From the NCBI GenBank assembly GCA_028023455.1, contig JAQFVV010006310.1:3596001-3660000 (forward strand): DNA of 64,000 bases. The letters are read 5' to 3'. Within the stretch, counting starts at the first letter, position 1, and the number at the start of each line of letters is the position of its first letter. The translations under genes and the position numbers were made by a program. Shown here piece by piece: positions 1 through 13,300 of this stretch. Source of the stretch: Epiperipatus broadwayi (lineage: Eukaryota > Onychophora > Udeonychophora > Euonychophora > Peripatidae). The notes under the pieces were generated by a model, which was not told the origin of the DNA, searched no databases, and saw only the letters and a program-made list of their open reading frames with translations.

Positions 1-1110
1 CTAGAAAATTGGCATATATTCTCTTGTCAATAAAAATTTTGCTTATTCTTTAAATAAACCAACATTTATTGATTTATGCCTGAATTAGCGCTTGATTTTA
101 TTATGAGCCTGATTTTTTAAATGGGCAAATTACTTGTAGTTCAGTTTATATATCATAGGGAATAGAAAGTTTCTTATTTTTAACTACCTGTAATACTGAA
201 GAATAGTTCTTTCACAATATTACATATATATAAAAATCGCTATATTGTTATTACATATATTCAAACCAATAAGACTCAGTGTCTCAGGTAATTAAAAATG
301 AGATACTTTTTCTTCCCTGAGATATATAAACTGAATTTGTGCAGGTATTGCCAATTTAAAAATCAGGCTCATAATAAGATCGAGCCCTAATTTAAGCTTG
401 ATCAATAAATATTGGATTATTTAAAGAATAAGTTCTAAGCATAGATGGACCACCTATACTTTTAATACATTTATTGATGGAAGAGTGTATGTCTATTTTT
501 TAATGCATATGTGAAGAGCAGCTTCTTCCCCTATATTAATTATATATAAAAATCCCTAAATTATTAATTATTACATATATTCAAATTAATAAGATTCAGT
601 GTCACAGGTAATTAAAAATGACAAACTTTTTCTTCCCTATGATATATGAAGTGAACTTGTGCAAGTGATTTGCCAATTTAAAAATAAAGCTTGTAATAAA
701 ATCAAGCTCTAATTTAGGCATGGTCTTTAAAAATTGGTTTATTTAAAGAATAAGCTCTAAGCATAGATGGACGACCAACTACGCTTTTAAAATGTTTATT
801 GGTGGGAGAGTGCATGTGCGGACAGTAACTTTTTCCATAATATTATATATATTATTAATTATTACATATATTCAAATTAATATGATTCAGTGTGCAAGAA
901 ATTTGCCAATTTAAAAATCAGGCACATAATAAGATCAAGTTTTAATTTAGGCATGGTCAATAAATGTTGGTTTATTAAAAGAATAAGTTCTAAGCATAAA
1001 TGGATCACCTATGCTTTTAAAACATTTATTGATGGGAAAGTACATGTCAAATTTCTAGTGCATGTGTAAAGATTTGTTTCCTTCACAATATTACATACAT
1101 ATATAAATCA
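1..1110. repeat. ~300-bp tandem repeat array with one inverted copy
   Basis: A unit with landmarks TTACATATATTCAAA, GATTCAGTGT, CTTCCCTATGATATAT, TTGCCAATTTAAAAAT, ATTTAGGCATGGTC and TCTAAGCATAGATGG recurs in direct orientation from about 251, 571 and 862, with a further partial unit to about 1110. Spacings are about 320 and 291; the third unit lacks an internal ~45 bp. Bases 1-200 read as the reverse complement of the same unit, so the array starts with an inverted copy facing the first direct copy. The left edge is cut by the window. Confidence 0.8.
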
Positions 1111-1174
1111 TTATATTACTAATTCCTAAATATATATATATAGAAGATATTAATAATAAATAGCAATTACTTAC

Positions 1175-1376
1175 TTAAATGATGGAAATGTAATTTGGTC
1201 AACATTATTTCCTTTATCCGAAGTACCTATTATTAAATCATATTTCTTTTTAAATGGACATTCTTCAATTGCTGCAGTTACACTAGATGCTGCTCTGACA
1301 GTGTAAGTCCAATAATTACCAGTTTTCTTTTTTGGAGTATTTAAACTAACAATTTTTCCTATCAAATATTTTTTGT
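1175..1376 (-). CDS. SPOUT1: SPOUT1 exon, YTVR and YDLIIGTSDKG motifs
   Basis: A 202-base exon with a T-rich tract and TGCAG acceptor and a strong AA/GTAAGT donor. It encodes about 66 residues with KIVSLNTPKKKTGNYWTYTV, RAASSVTAAIEECPF, YDLIIGTSDKG and ITFPSF. It closely follows the human segment containing YWGYTVRLAS and YDLTIGTSERG, part of the SAM-binding trefoil knot region as known for the family. It leaves two bases, so the next exon (outside the window, carrying the HALVVFGG-like glycine-rich loop in relatives) must begin with one base of a split codon. The in-frame methionine upstream of the acceptor belongs to the intron and is not a start. Confidence 0.96.
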
Positions 1377-4300
1377 CTGCAAAAAAACCCCACACATACA
1401 TGGGCATGAATATGTATACAATGAAGAAGATAAAAAACAACAGCAACAACAACTCATATTTAGTAAATGTGCTTTACATTTTTCCAGTAACAATGAATAT
1501 ATCTATTTATAAATATCATAAAATAGAGTGTAATTGCTTGAAAGAAAATGAATCCCGTTTCTTTTCAAGTACTTTCAAAATACATAATTAACATAGTTTT
1601 CTTAAATATAAACAGATATATTCATTATCATTGGAAAATTTTAAAACACACTTACTAAAAATAATTTTAATGAGCATAACTTAAAGAATATTTAAGATTC
1701 AAGTTTTTAAATTATAAAAGTAATAATAGTGAAAATATATACTACTACTGAAAGATATACCTCCCATTTACAACAATAACTTAAAGTAAGAAATTTAACT
1801 ATCAAGATATAATGAAATATTTTTATGAGACTATATAAAAGTAGTTTAATGATATATAAATGTCCAGAATCAAACATTGCCATTTATAAAATTGTAGAAA
1901 ATTTCTATAGAGAACATAAGTTAAAATTAACATTAGTAATATTACTAAATATTTATGTGGTATTTAATAAATTATTTAAAGCAAAATTACTTTAAAATGA
2001 GTTTGATTAAAACCTCTACTTTGACTATTATCATTAAGCTGATGCAAAGAAGGTTTTAGTTAAATTACTGCTAAATTTACATTGACACTCTAATATCAAA
2101 TTGTGATGATGTTTAAATAATGATAGAGAGTTGCTACATTTTATGAAATGCCAAATGGTTTTCAGGCTACTAATGACAATGGTTATGGCAGAAAAATAGC
2201 AGAGATTTATTATTTTTTCTCTAAGTGCAAGTCTCAGATCCATAAATAAGAACTGGTAAAACACATTTATTAAAAAACTTCCTTTTCAAACACATAGGCA
2301 CATTTTCTTTTAATATTAAGTTACTTCTACCCAAAACACTCCAACCAAGTTTAATTCTGTGATTATTTTCATCCATTATATTTCCATCTGTAGTAGCAAT
2401 ATGACCAAGGTATTTGTAGTTGTTAACTTCTTCTAACTCATCATAATCAATCTTTATTTTCAGCTTTTGAGAAAATCCATTGATTATTATTTTAGTGTTT
2501 TAAATATTTGCTTTTAGTCCTACTTTCTTATTTTCATCTGATAACTCTTGCAATATTTCCTGAAGTTCTGAAGTATTATTTACAAAAACAAATCATCTGC
2601 AAAAACTAAATGACTTAAATAATCTCCATTTACTTTTATTCCTTTAGCTTTCCATTTTAATCCACAAAATACTTCTTGCAGCATTGCTGTAAAAAGTTTG
2701 GGAGATATGGAGTCACCCTATTTTTACACCCTTCTCAATGTTAAATCTCCTAGTATTATTATGTAATGTGATTGTTATTGTTGCATTTTTATATTCTTTA
2801 GAATATGACAGTATCCTGGATCTATTTCTTGATGATCCAATGCTTTAATCACTGAAGAAATGCTTATAGAATCAAATGCCTTTTCATAATCTACAAATCC
2901 AAAGCATAGTGGCAACACATATTCATGGTCCTTTCTACAACTTCTCTCAATACTCATATATGATCTACTGTACTAAAAGCAGTTTTAAATCCAGCTTGTT
3001 CTTTTGGTCTGATGAAATCCAATGTTCTCTGCAAACGAGTTGTAATTATCTTGGTAAAAATTTTGTATAAAACTGATAAAAGACTGATCGGTCTGTAATT
3101 TCTGATATCTTCTTTATCGCCTTTTAAATATTATATTAATACTGCATTCTTCCAATCATCTGGTACATCTTTATCATTTAAACATTTGGTCTATATCTTT
3201 GCCAAAAAATTTTCTATTTTTTCAACTGCTCCTTTTAATGTATCGATTATAATTCTATCATTACCTGAAGATTTTCCTTTCTTCATAAATTTAATTGCAT
3301 GTCTCACTTCTTCATTAAAAATCCTGGGTAATTCAGAACATATAATAGATGTAGGAGGTACTTATTCTTTATTACTATATAATTCTTGATAGAAGTCTTC
3401 TATACATTTCATGATGTCATCTCACTTTTTAATATTAATTCCATCTTTTTTTCTTATTGCAGAAATAAGTTTCCTACTAATACCAAAATATTGTTTTACT
3501 CTTGGGACTTTTATTCTCTTCTACAACTTTCCTTACTAGTTCACAATTATGCTTTCTTGTATCATTATCAATTCTTTTTCATCCTATTTTACAAAATTCG
3601 AGATATTCAATCCTTTTTAATGCATCATTTTTATATATCTTCATATTCCTGCTTTTCTTCATAAATTCTCTAGTCTCAGTAGAAATTTTATTGGTCAACT
3701 GCTGCCTTTTTCTACCAGCTATCTTTATTGCAGTTTTTAAAAATGCATCAGTTATTTTTCTGTTAATTTCATTAAAATCTAATATCACATTCAAAATCTA
3801 CTAATATTTGAAAACGATTTGCAAGTTCTAATTTAAATTCATTAGAATGTTTCTGAAAATTAAAAATATCAACTGTAATAAATATTGGGTTGTTTTCTCA
3901 TCCTTGGTGTTCGCCTGAAGATGTCGCTATTTCTAGGTAAATTCCTAGAAATATACCGTTTCACCGGCCTTCACCCAACAAAAGAGGACATTTTCTACAT
4001 TATAAACGCAAAAAAGTCCTCACGTTATGTTGGACGGAGGCGGTGTCGGTGACAGAAGCCAACACAAATGAGACTTCTTTCTATGATAAAACACAGAAAG
4101 AGTTCCCGATGGCTGCCGGTTATGCCTTTTTTTTTTTCTATGCTAAAAGCCAAGAGAAAGAAATGCCTTGATCGGATGCCGTAGTAGTCGATTTTGTTCA
4201 TCATTTTCTCGTAATAGTAGGATATCTATTTTCTCTGTAGTTTCGTGTGAGAGTGTGTGTATTTGAAGCAGTCGTCGTTTTTTAAAATTTGATAAGACGT

Positions 4301-7300
4301 CTATTTTTTTTAATGTGTTATAACTTAGTTTACTGTTGTAAGTTTAGTAATAATGTCCTGAAGATTCCATTACGAATGGGTAACCCTCAAAAATTGCTTT
4401 TAAGGGTGCGAAACGTAAAAAAAAATTAAGGATCACGCGAAAAGGACCGTTTTCACGAGAATTCATCCGTGACCAGTTACTTTCGCTATATATATACGCA
4501 CAAACAAAAACAACCCACTATCTAATTATTAGGAATTACTTGTCCGAAAAATAAAAATAGTCGGGTATTATTTTTTTTTTTGTTTTGTTACATTTATTAT
4601 TTCAAAATAAGATTAGTTTTTATATCTACACACTAACAAAAACAACCCAGTTCCTGATTAATTACTGTCTTTCAAAAAAAAAAAAAAAATAAGCAAATTC
4701 AACGGGGTTTGATTTTTTTCAATGGCGTCTTTGAATTACGGTTTGTTTGTTTTTATATATACACAAGATTTACCAAAAACAAAAAAGAAACCCACTTTCT
4801 GATTAATTACTGTCAAAAGAAACGCAAATTAGGTAGCTAGCATTTTTAAATTTAGTATTTCAATAACGGTACCCTTTTTATATAGACAGACTTAACAAAA
4901 ATAATCCACTTTCTGATTCATTATTGTCCCCCCCTCCAAAAAAAAAGAAAACAGAAATTAATCGGGTATCATTTTTCAATCGAGTCTTTCAATGACGGTC
5001 CTTTACTAATAGTAGTCGGGTATCAATTCTAAATTGTAGTATATAAATTACGTTACTTTTGATAGATTTAGAATTACGCCTTGCTTTTTTAATAAAATGA
5101 TTGATTTAAAACTCTTGACCAAAAATACCGTAACTTTAAAAAAAGACACACGTAAAGTCCAAAAAAAAAAAATGAAAAAAAGCCCCGTAACTTTAAAGAC
5201 ACACACAAACTCAAAAACAATCTAAGATTAATAAACATTGACTTATTACGTCTTGCTTTTGAATCAAATTATTGATTTACTCTCGCAAAAAAAATACCGT
5301 AACTTTAAAAAGACACACCTAAAGTCCAAAAAAAAAAAAAAATTCGAAAAAGCCCCGTAACTTTAAAGATACACCCACAAACTCAAAAACAAGATAAGAT
5401 TAATAAACATTTACTTATTATGTCTTGCTTTTGAATAAAATTATTGATTTACTCTTGCAAAAAAAAAAGAAAGACCGTAACTTTAAAAAGACACATGTAA
5501 AGTCCAAAAAAAAAAAAAAATTAGAAAAACACCGTAACTTTAAAAAGACACACACAAACTCAAAAACAAGATAAGATTAATACACATTTACGAAAAAAAT
5601 GAAAAAAACTAACATCATATAATAGTATTAGTTAGTAGAATATTTTATTATAAATCTAAGAAATCAGATCTTTTTAGATCAAATCGATCATTTAGGTCGG
5701 GCCCGGAATCGTTATATGTAAATGTTTTCGATTAGCATCAACGCCATCTCTAGGCGAACACCAAGGATGAGAATACAACCAAATATTGTTTTTCTTAATA
5801 ATTTTTGTCTTTCTAGTTTTGCATTAGCATATCTTACTAATCGATGATCACTTCTGTTAGTCAAAATATAATCCAATTCTATTATTAAAACAAGCAAAAC
5901 TCTCTATACATATTGCTACTCAGTGCAAGCCAGAGTAATCAATGGATGCCAGAAGGCTTGTGCATAAAATCCCCATCTAGTGCCTACTCATCCAATATCC
6001 CCAGACTAGTTTCTGGCTTGTGGCCTTTGTCAGTGAGGAGTCATATAGGTCTGAACTCAGTTCAGTACCCATATATTTTTGTGTCTTTCGTTCTTTAATA
6101 ACCATAGCCACCATAGAAAGAATAAGCTTGGATTGAAAATATTATTGTGTTTTGAATTTAAGACTCATAGTTTTGTAGTTAAGTAGAGATAAAAGGTGGT
6201 TGCTGGAGGATTGCATTAGATCCTTAGATCTAGGTGCAGTACTCTCAGTTCCAAGGCTCCTCACTGATGAAGGCCACAAACCAGAAACTAGTCTGGGGAT
6301 ATTGGATGAGCAGGCACTAGATGGGGATCTTATGCACAAGCCTTCTGGCATCCATTGATTACTCTGGCTTGCACTGAGTGGCAGTACTGTATGGAGAGTT
6401 TTGCCTGTTTTAATAGAAGATACATTAAATGGCATAAAGTTTTTAGATATGTATATTCAACATTTAAATCCATAAATAAATTATAAAATGATTATAAAAC
6501 CCAACAATATTCATGGTATAATTCACTCATGTTCATATACTCCAATTTCACATAAATCGGCTTGCTTCAAATGTTTTTTTGTACAGAAAATATAAATTAT
6601 GCAAGTTTGAAGAAGACAAAAAAGAGAACATTGAAAACTATATAAAAGAATTAATCAATTCAGGGAATACTATTAATATATTAAATAAAACTCTAAAAAA
6701 TTCTATTCATCTTTAAATACAAGGAACATTAATAACAATATTTATACATGGATCAGCCTTCCTTTTGTAATGCACATATCAAAAAACATGAAAACAATCT
6801 GCTCAAATGAATTCAATATTAGTTTTAGAATCTCTCCTAATCTTAATCAAATGTTGAACAATACTAAAGATAAATTATCTTCAAAGCAAGCCCTCCAAAT
6901 AGTTTATAAAATTAAATGCAATGAAACAATACCTAATGCAATTTACTATAGTGAATCTCATGACAACAGCTTTATAAGATTAGTGCAAACACAAATATAT
7001 ATTTAAACACACTAAAACAGGTCTCAATATTAGTCTATATATTTAGAACCTAAAATCGAGTCTGGTTACAATTTCAATCCACTTAATATTAAAGTCCCTG
7101 AGCACAATGATCAAAATATATATATAAAGAAGCATGGTTTATTGCAAATAATATCAAAACAATAAACAAGAAAGACTCGTGCATTGTATTTATCACATAA
7201 ATGGTATATTTAAATTACTTAACTTATAAATTCTACTTATATAAACTTATATTAATTCTATGAATATGATTTACCTGATCGAAAACAATGCTAAGCTGTA

Positions 7301-10300
7301 AATTTTTCTAATAAATTGTAATCTTTCCAGCATAATGTATCTTCACTATTTATTTTTATATTCAAATTAAGGAAAGAAGTAATCTAACTGAGTTATAGAT
7401 GCATTTATATCTATCATTTATACACATTATAAAAAACAGCATTGTTGTTTGCATTTTTATATTATTAAATATTATGAAATGTTTGTGTAGCTCTTGTATT
7501 GACTTATATATTCAAAATCTTTGCTTAATGAAATCTTATATAACTCCTTTGTTATCGTTTACTATAAAATTCATTACTAAATTCAAAATACTGTTTTAAA
7601 CACGTTTGCATCCATATTATTTTTGAATTTAATAATAATATAATATCTTTGTGTATTTATATCATCACATGATAAATAAATTTATAGTCATATAATATTT
7701 TGTATATTTTCTATTTTATATAATTTTGAAAATTACAGTTTATTATTACTATTGCAAAGAGTATTTAAATAAAATTGAAGAACTAAGAATATGGCTATTC
7801 CATTATTAGGATTATTACTATTTATGATAGTTATTTAAACATACATATATAGATTTCAATGTTATTTATATAAATTTGTTATTACATCATATTTTAAGAT
7901 TACATAAAGATTTTGTTCTTGTAGGATATAATTGGGTATAATAAAATGCCTTTTGTTATTCAGCTATATAATAAAGAATTTATTTATTTATAGTTTAATA
8001 ATAATTTTAAAACCCTGAGAATCTCATTTAGCCCACTATTATTAATGACAGTTATAATTGCCTGAATATGTTGGTTGAACTTCTTTATCCATTATAGTAT
8101 ACTTCTGTGTTTGCAGAACATTTTTGTTTTGATTGCATTTTTATTTTGTATGTGGAAAATGATTTGAGGAAAACAAAAATCGAAGAGGCATCTTTTATAA
8201 ATATGATGAATAATTTATTAAATAGATAATGTAAATAAGTAAGAAAAGTTGGCCATTCATGTTGGAATGTTAATGCTGTAGTCTTAATGACGTTTTGATT
8301 TTTAAATTTTGATGTAAATGCTATTAGAGATGACAGTCACACCATAATCTAGTTATAGATATTATTTATTTATAAGTTAATTCCAGAGTTTTGTTTTATT
8401 ATATGTATTAAAGTAAAGAGTTTCATGGATATAAGATGGATATATAATAATTCATAGTAGCTTTTGGGAACAACCATAGAGAAAATTAAAATACATAACT
8501 ACTGAGGTTTTAGCAAAATAAAAAATTTCCTTCAATTGGGTAAAAGTATTATTATATGGTCATTACAAAGATGCAAAAAGTTGTACATATTTAATTAAGA
8601 ACTGTAAACAGAAATATATAAAATCACAGAACAAAATAGAACAGTTAAAAACTACACTTTGTGTCCAATCAAAACAAAAGTAACAATAAACAAAGATTAA
8701 GGATTGAACCTGAGTTGGTGAAAATAAGTAGTTGGATTTAAATTTTGTTGATAATTTGGCTGTTTCATTCATTTATCAATACAATCCAATAATCTCTATG
8801 GCTTCTTTAAATATTCTTTGGTAATGACTGTTGTATCCAAATAGGGTTTTGGTTTTGGCGAAATCTATAGGATAGTCAGAATTGAAGATGTGAAATTCAA
8901 GTACTGAAGATGATGAGTGATATTTAATTGCATTAGCATGCCCATCTTTTCAATCACTGATGTGATAGTTAATTATACTTATATATGTGACCTGCTATAT
9001 TCCACATCAAATCTCGTAGATTTGTTCAGAAGATTATTAATTTTTTGTTCAGTGGAAAATGTTGTAGCATTTCAACACACATCCAACTTTTGTCTTTGGT
9101 TCCTTTTTTATAAAGAATGCATGCCACAATAAAAGAATTTTTTTTCTTTTTGAGATCTTTAATCTGGTGCTTTTTTTTTTTAGAGTTTGAAAAAACAAAA
9201 ATTATACTAATTATTAATAAATGTTTAAAATAACATTTATTATAACAAAGCAAATGTGTTAAATTAAAAAAGGCCACAAAAACAAAACAAAACAAAAAAC
9301 AAACAAATTACTTTTAGAGTATACATTCTTTATATAAAAGAAACCATAGACAAAACTGGATATGTGTTGAGACATTATAATATTAAAATAATATTTTTCA
9401 TTAAACAAAAGCTTGATAATATTCTGATCAAACTTTAAAATGTAATCTCTTGAAGCTTAAGAAATCTAGATTCTTTGTATAATGTGCTAAATCACATATA
9501 GAAATGGGTAACCAATGCATCAGTGCTAGAAGATTTGAACATGCTAATGCAGTAAAATATCATTCAGCATCTCCAGCACTTATTCTCCATGTCTTTAGTA
9601 CTGATCATCCCATAGATTTCTCCAAAACCAAAGTCCTATTTAGATACAACAACCAACATCAAAGAATATTTAAAGAGATCATAAAGATTTTGAAAAGACC
9701 GAATCATAGTAATATGTGTAATAAAACAATCAAACAAACAATCTACATAGAAGAATTTTTTTATACAAAATTAATTATTTAAATACAACCGATTAATTCT
9801 CACCATTTCAAGTTTGATTCTCACTCTTTGTTATTATTTTGGTTTTCATTGGACCAAAAAATCCAGTCATCTTTAATTAGTTTTATTTTGTTTTATGATT
9901 TCTGTATTAATTATTGTCTACAATTATTAATTAATTTTTTTACAATTTTCTACATCTTTGCAAAATATCTTTACTCAATTAAAAGCAAATGTTAATTTGC
10001 TGAAATTTGATTAATTATATATTTTAATTTTCTACAACTATTTGTGAAAGCTGTTATGAAGTAATATATACATATATAGAATCCATAAAGTCAATAAATA
10101 TTAAACTAAAGAACATATACAAAAAAAAAAAAAAAAATACTTTGTGTTTTTATATATGTAGAATGAAAGAAAAATATTACTTTTTTTAAAAAAAAATTAC
10201 AATCATTTATTTAATTATAAATCTTTCAACAAAATAAAATATGTAGAATGAAAGAAAAATATTACTTTTTTTAAAAAAAAATTACAATCATTTATTTAAT

Positions 10301-13300
10301 TATAAATCTTTCAACAAAATAAAAATGTATTACCTTGTTTTTCTAAATCTAATTCAACAGTCACTCGAATTCCTTGTAAAAGTACTTTATCAACCACAAC
10401 ATTCTGCAAAAAAAAAAGGTAAAAAAAATATAATATAGGATAGTACATATAAGAAATGACACATTACCTGATAATATATCATTCACATCTATTACTTGTG
10501 AAAATTTTTGTTTTAATATACTATATATACATCCAGTTTATTTTAAATTTCTGAATTAAATGTATCAATTTTTATTTTAAAATTTCCAATATACAAATAA
10601 GTAATAACAAATAAAATAGAAAACTAAATATTAAACTGAACCTTTATGAATATTTAGTCACACTTCTCACAATGCATTTTTTCAATACTTTTATTCAAAA
10701 TATGACAGTTTTAATTGAAATGCAATCTTCTTCAGATCTAAAAAGTAATTGTTTTATAATTATCTATTACACAAACATACAATAATTTCCCCACTATTCC
10801 AAACACATAATATATTCATTCACAATAAATTCCAACAATTAAATCCTAAAAATATTTAATATCTATACATTTATTAGCAAACATACAAACCAAACATAAA
10901 TATCTATTTATAAATAATAATATTTCATATAACTATACATATTAAAATATGTTATTAATATTAAAAATATTCAATATTTTGAATTATGTTTTTAATTCTC
11001 TATAATAATTTTTTTTTTTAAAGTTAAAATTTATATTTGAAATATCTTACATCTATTTATTTCAGATTACAAATTAATGATTTTTTAAAAAATAATTACA
11101 ATTTAAAAATTCTAAATCTCTCTCTAGAGTTTTTTGAAATAAAATATTAAGATGAAGTGCTTTAGGAACTATAAATGTCAATCTGATAAAATCACTTGTC
11201 TGGCAGTTCTTCCATATAACACCCAGGATTTATGGTAAATAGCTAAAATCAATTACCCATTAGCATGACATTGAAAATATATGTCTTATCATTTCATTCT
11301 TTAAAGTTTTAACCTAAAATTCAAAATATGGAAATGATAACATTATCATAATTAATCTAAGAATATGTAGTTGTGATCATTTCTACAAGTGAATAATTCA
11401 GTACTTCGTTTTCTTACTGAATTTGTATCAGCATTTTGAAAAATTCTTTATGAATAGTTATTTAAATTCACAAATTAAAAAAAAAAAAATCTCCAAAGAA
11501 CATACTGATAAAAATGCTAATGAGAAAAGGAGTTGTGCCTAACTGATGCCAATATATGCAAGCTTCAAAGTAAAAAAGAATCATCACAAAGATGTCTAAA
11601 GATCCCAAGATAAATATTGCAAAAAACACAAAAGATAACTTTGTAGAAAAATCAGCTAAGAATTTAAATATGATGCATGATCAAATAAAAAGTAGATCTA
11701 TTTCTCCTATTCCAGTTTTGCCATCTACTGTAAACTCAAGTAATCAGTTAACGTCAAATGGTGATGTTTAATAAATCTATATTCAATTCATTCCTATCCA
11801 TATCTTCAGACTAGTTGCTAGCTTTCATCAGTGCACTAAATTCAGAGCAAAACTCTTCACTAATAAAAATCATAACTAGAAACTCATCTGGAAATATGGA
11901 TAAGATAGTACTGAATTGGGATTTATTAAATAGTGCTGTCCAGTATCTATTTATTATTCGACCTTACACTAAATGACAGAATTAGAATAAGATATACAAT
12001 CCTGATCAAGAAATATAGATGCTTAAGTTATTGAAAAATAGAGGATAACAAAATCCATAAATTCAAAATGTTAAGATGTTTTTGAATGTCAGTCAGATAA
12101 TTCAATAGTGAAAAAAAAGTAAAAGATGATTGGTGAAAAAAAAGTATATTCAGGTGACTCAGATCCAAATCTTCTTAATGATGAAAGCCATAAACTAGAG
12201 ATTAATCTGAGGATATGAAAAGGATAGTACTTAATAAGAATTTATCAAACACTTCCATCTATTGATTACTAAAGTGTATACTGGATGGAAGAAATGGAGT
12301 AAAAGAAATAGATTTATTACCTAAAAGTATTGTATAAGCTGGAATCATGTAATGTTTATTAGTCAAATAAATGTAAATTTTTCCAATGCTTTCAAAACAT
12401 TTCTGACAATGAGCTTTATCTAAGAGATTAGAAGATAATGATGCAGAGAGAAGTACCTATATTACAACTATATAAGAATTCAACATTTGAATTATCTCTA
12501 ATATTAAAATATGATTATGCCCAATTGAAAAAGAATGAAAAGCATTTACACCTACTACAATTCTTATTGTGTATTTTATCACTTAATAATAAAAAATTTC
12601 TTATTTTTGTAAATGACTTTTAAGCAGTTGGAATCTGAAAAATGTAGATCAGAACTGATAATGTTTGATGCAGAAGTAGAGTGGCAGGCTCTGAAACTCA
12701 AGGTTCATAAATCACAATTTTGTCATTTCTGGTGTTCAAACTTCTTATAAACTCCCAAGCAATAAATCATTCAGTTATTAATTAAAACGCATTTCTTGAC
12801 AACTTTGTTAAATTAATCAATAATAAAACATTAACAATGATCAAATATCATAAGATTTTCCATAATACCATAAATTAACTACTTTATTTCTTCACTAATA
12901 TCTCTTCTATAAAATATTACAAAACATTTTTTTGTTAAATTTGCAAATATAGAACTGAAAGTAAAATTTAGTTTTCTATATGGACTGGTCACGGTTGAAC
13001 CTTAATATGTATATTAAATGGAAGATTCACAGTACTTATGCATACTCCATTTAATGAGATTAGAAAATCTGGTAAGCCATTAAAACTGAATTAAAAAAGT
13101 TCCCATTATTAGAATATTTGTGTTTTCCACACCAAATGACAAACTATTAAGAAGTTCAATCAGTTATTAAAAGATATCATCATCCTAGATAACTCAACAA
13201 GTAATTTGAAAAAAAGATTCAATAATATCATTTATCAAGGAACATTTTTTTTCCTAATAAAATTTATATTCTGATAAAAACAAATTAAAAGTTGTTGGGT

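Larger units (their letters stand above)
3885..5783. mobile_element. Mariner/Tc1-like non-autonomous element nested in a LINE
   Basis: Left end TTGGGTTGTTTTCTCATCCT and right end, read in reverse complement, TTTGGTTGTATTCTCATCCT form inverted terminal repeats that continue through TTGGTGTTCGCCT. Both ends are flanked by TA (3883-3884 and 5784-5785), the target duplication of the Tc1/mariner superfamily. The element interrupts the minus-strand LINE: flanking LINE text (LERQKLLRK on one side, VDIFNFQKHSNEFK on the other) is contiguous in the related copy near 27.5 kb. It has no transposase ORF. The first ~550 bp are unusually CpG-containing; the rest is two tandem arrays. Confidence 0.85.

Noticed and set aside
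1376-1591. Plus-strand ORF of 72 codons overlapping the SPOUT1 exon
   Set aside because: It is a shadow frame on the opposite strand of intron sequence, Asn/Lys-rich by composition.
6142-6435. ORF of 97 codons (and similar ones at 5913 and 60541)
   Set aside because: They are frames running through foldback-element arms. The same text appears in several copies in different contexts and is non-coding.
8917-9295. Hydrophobic ORFs on both strands (71 and 89 codons)
   Set aside because: T-rich/A-rich sequence gives Phe/Leu/Ile-rich or Lys-rich frames by composition. They overlap the inverted GIY-YIG fragment and have no conserved pattern.
9504-9538. ATG-initiated start of the 92-codon ORF as a real gene start
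   Set aside because: The conserved nuclease text begins later and lacks its N-terminal half; there is no promoter or splice context, so it is a truncated relic.
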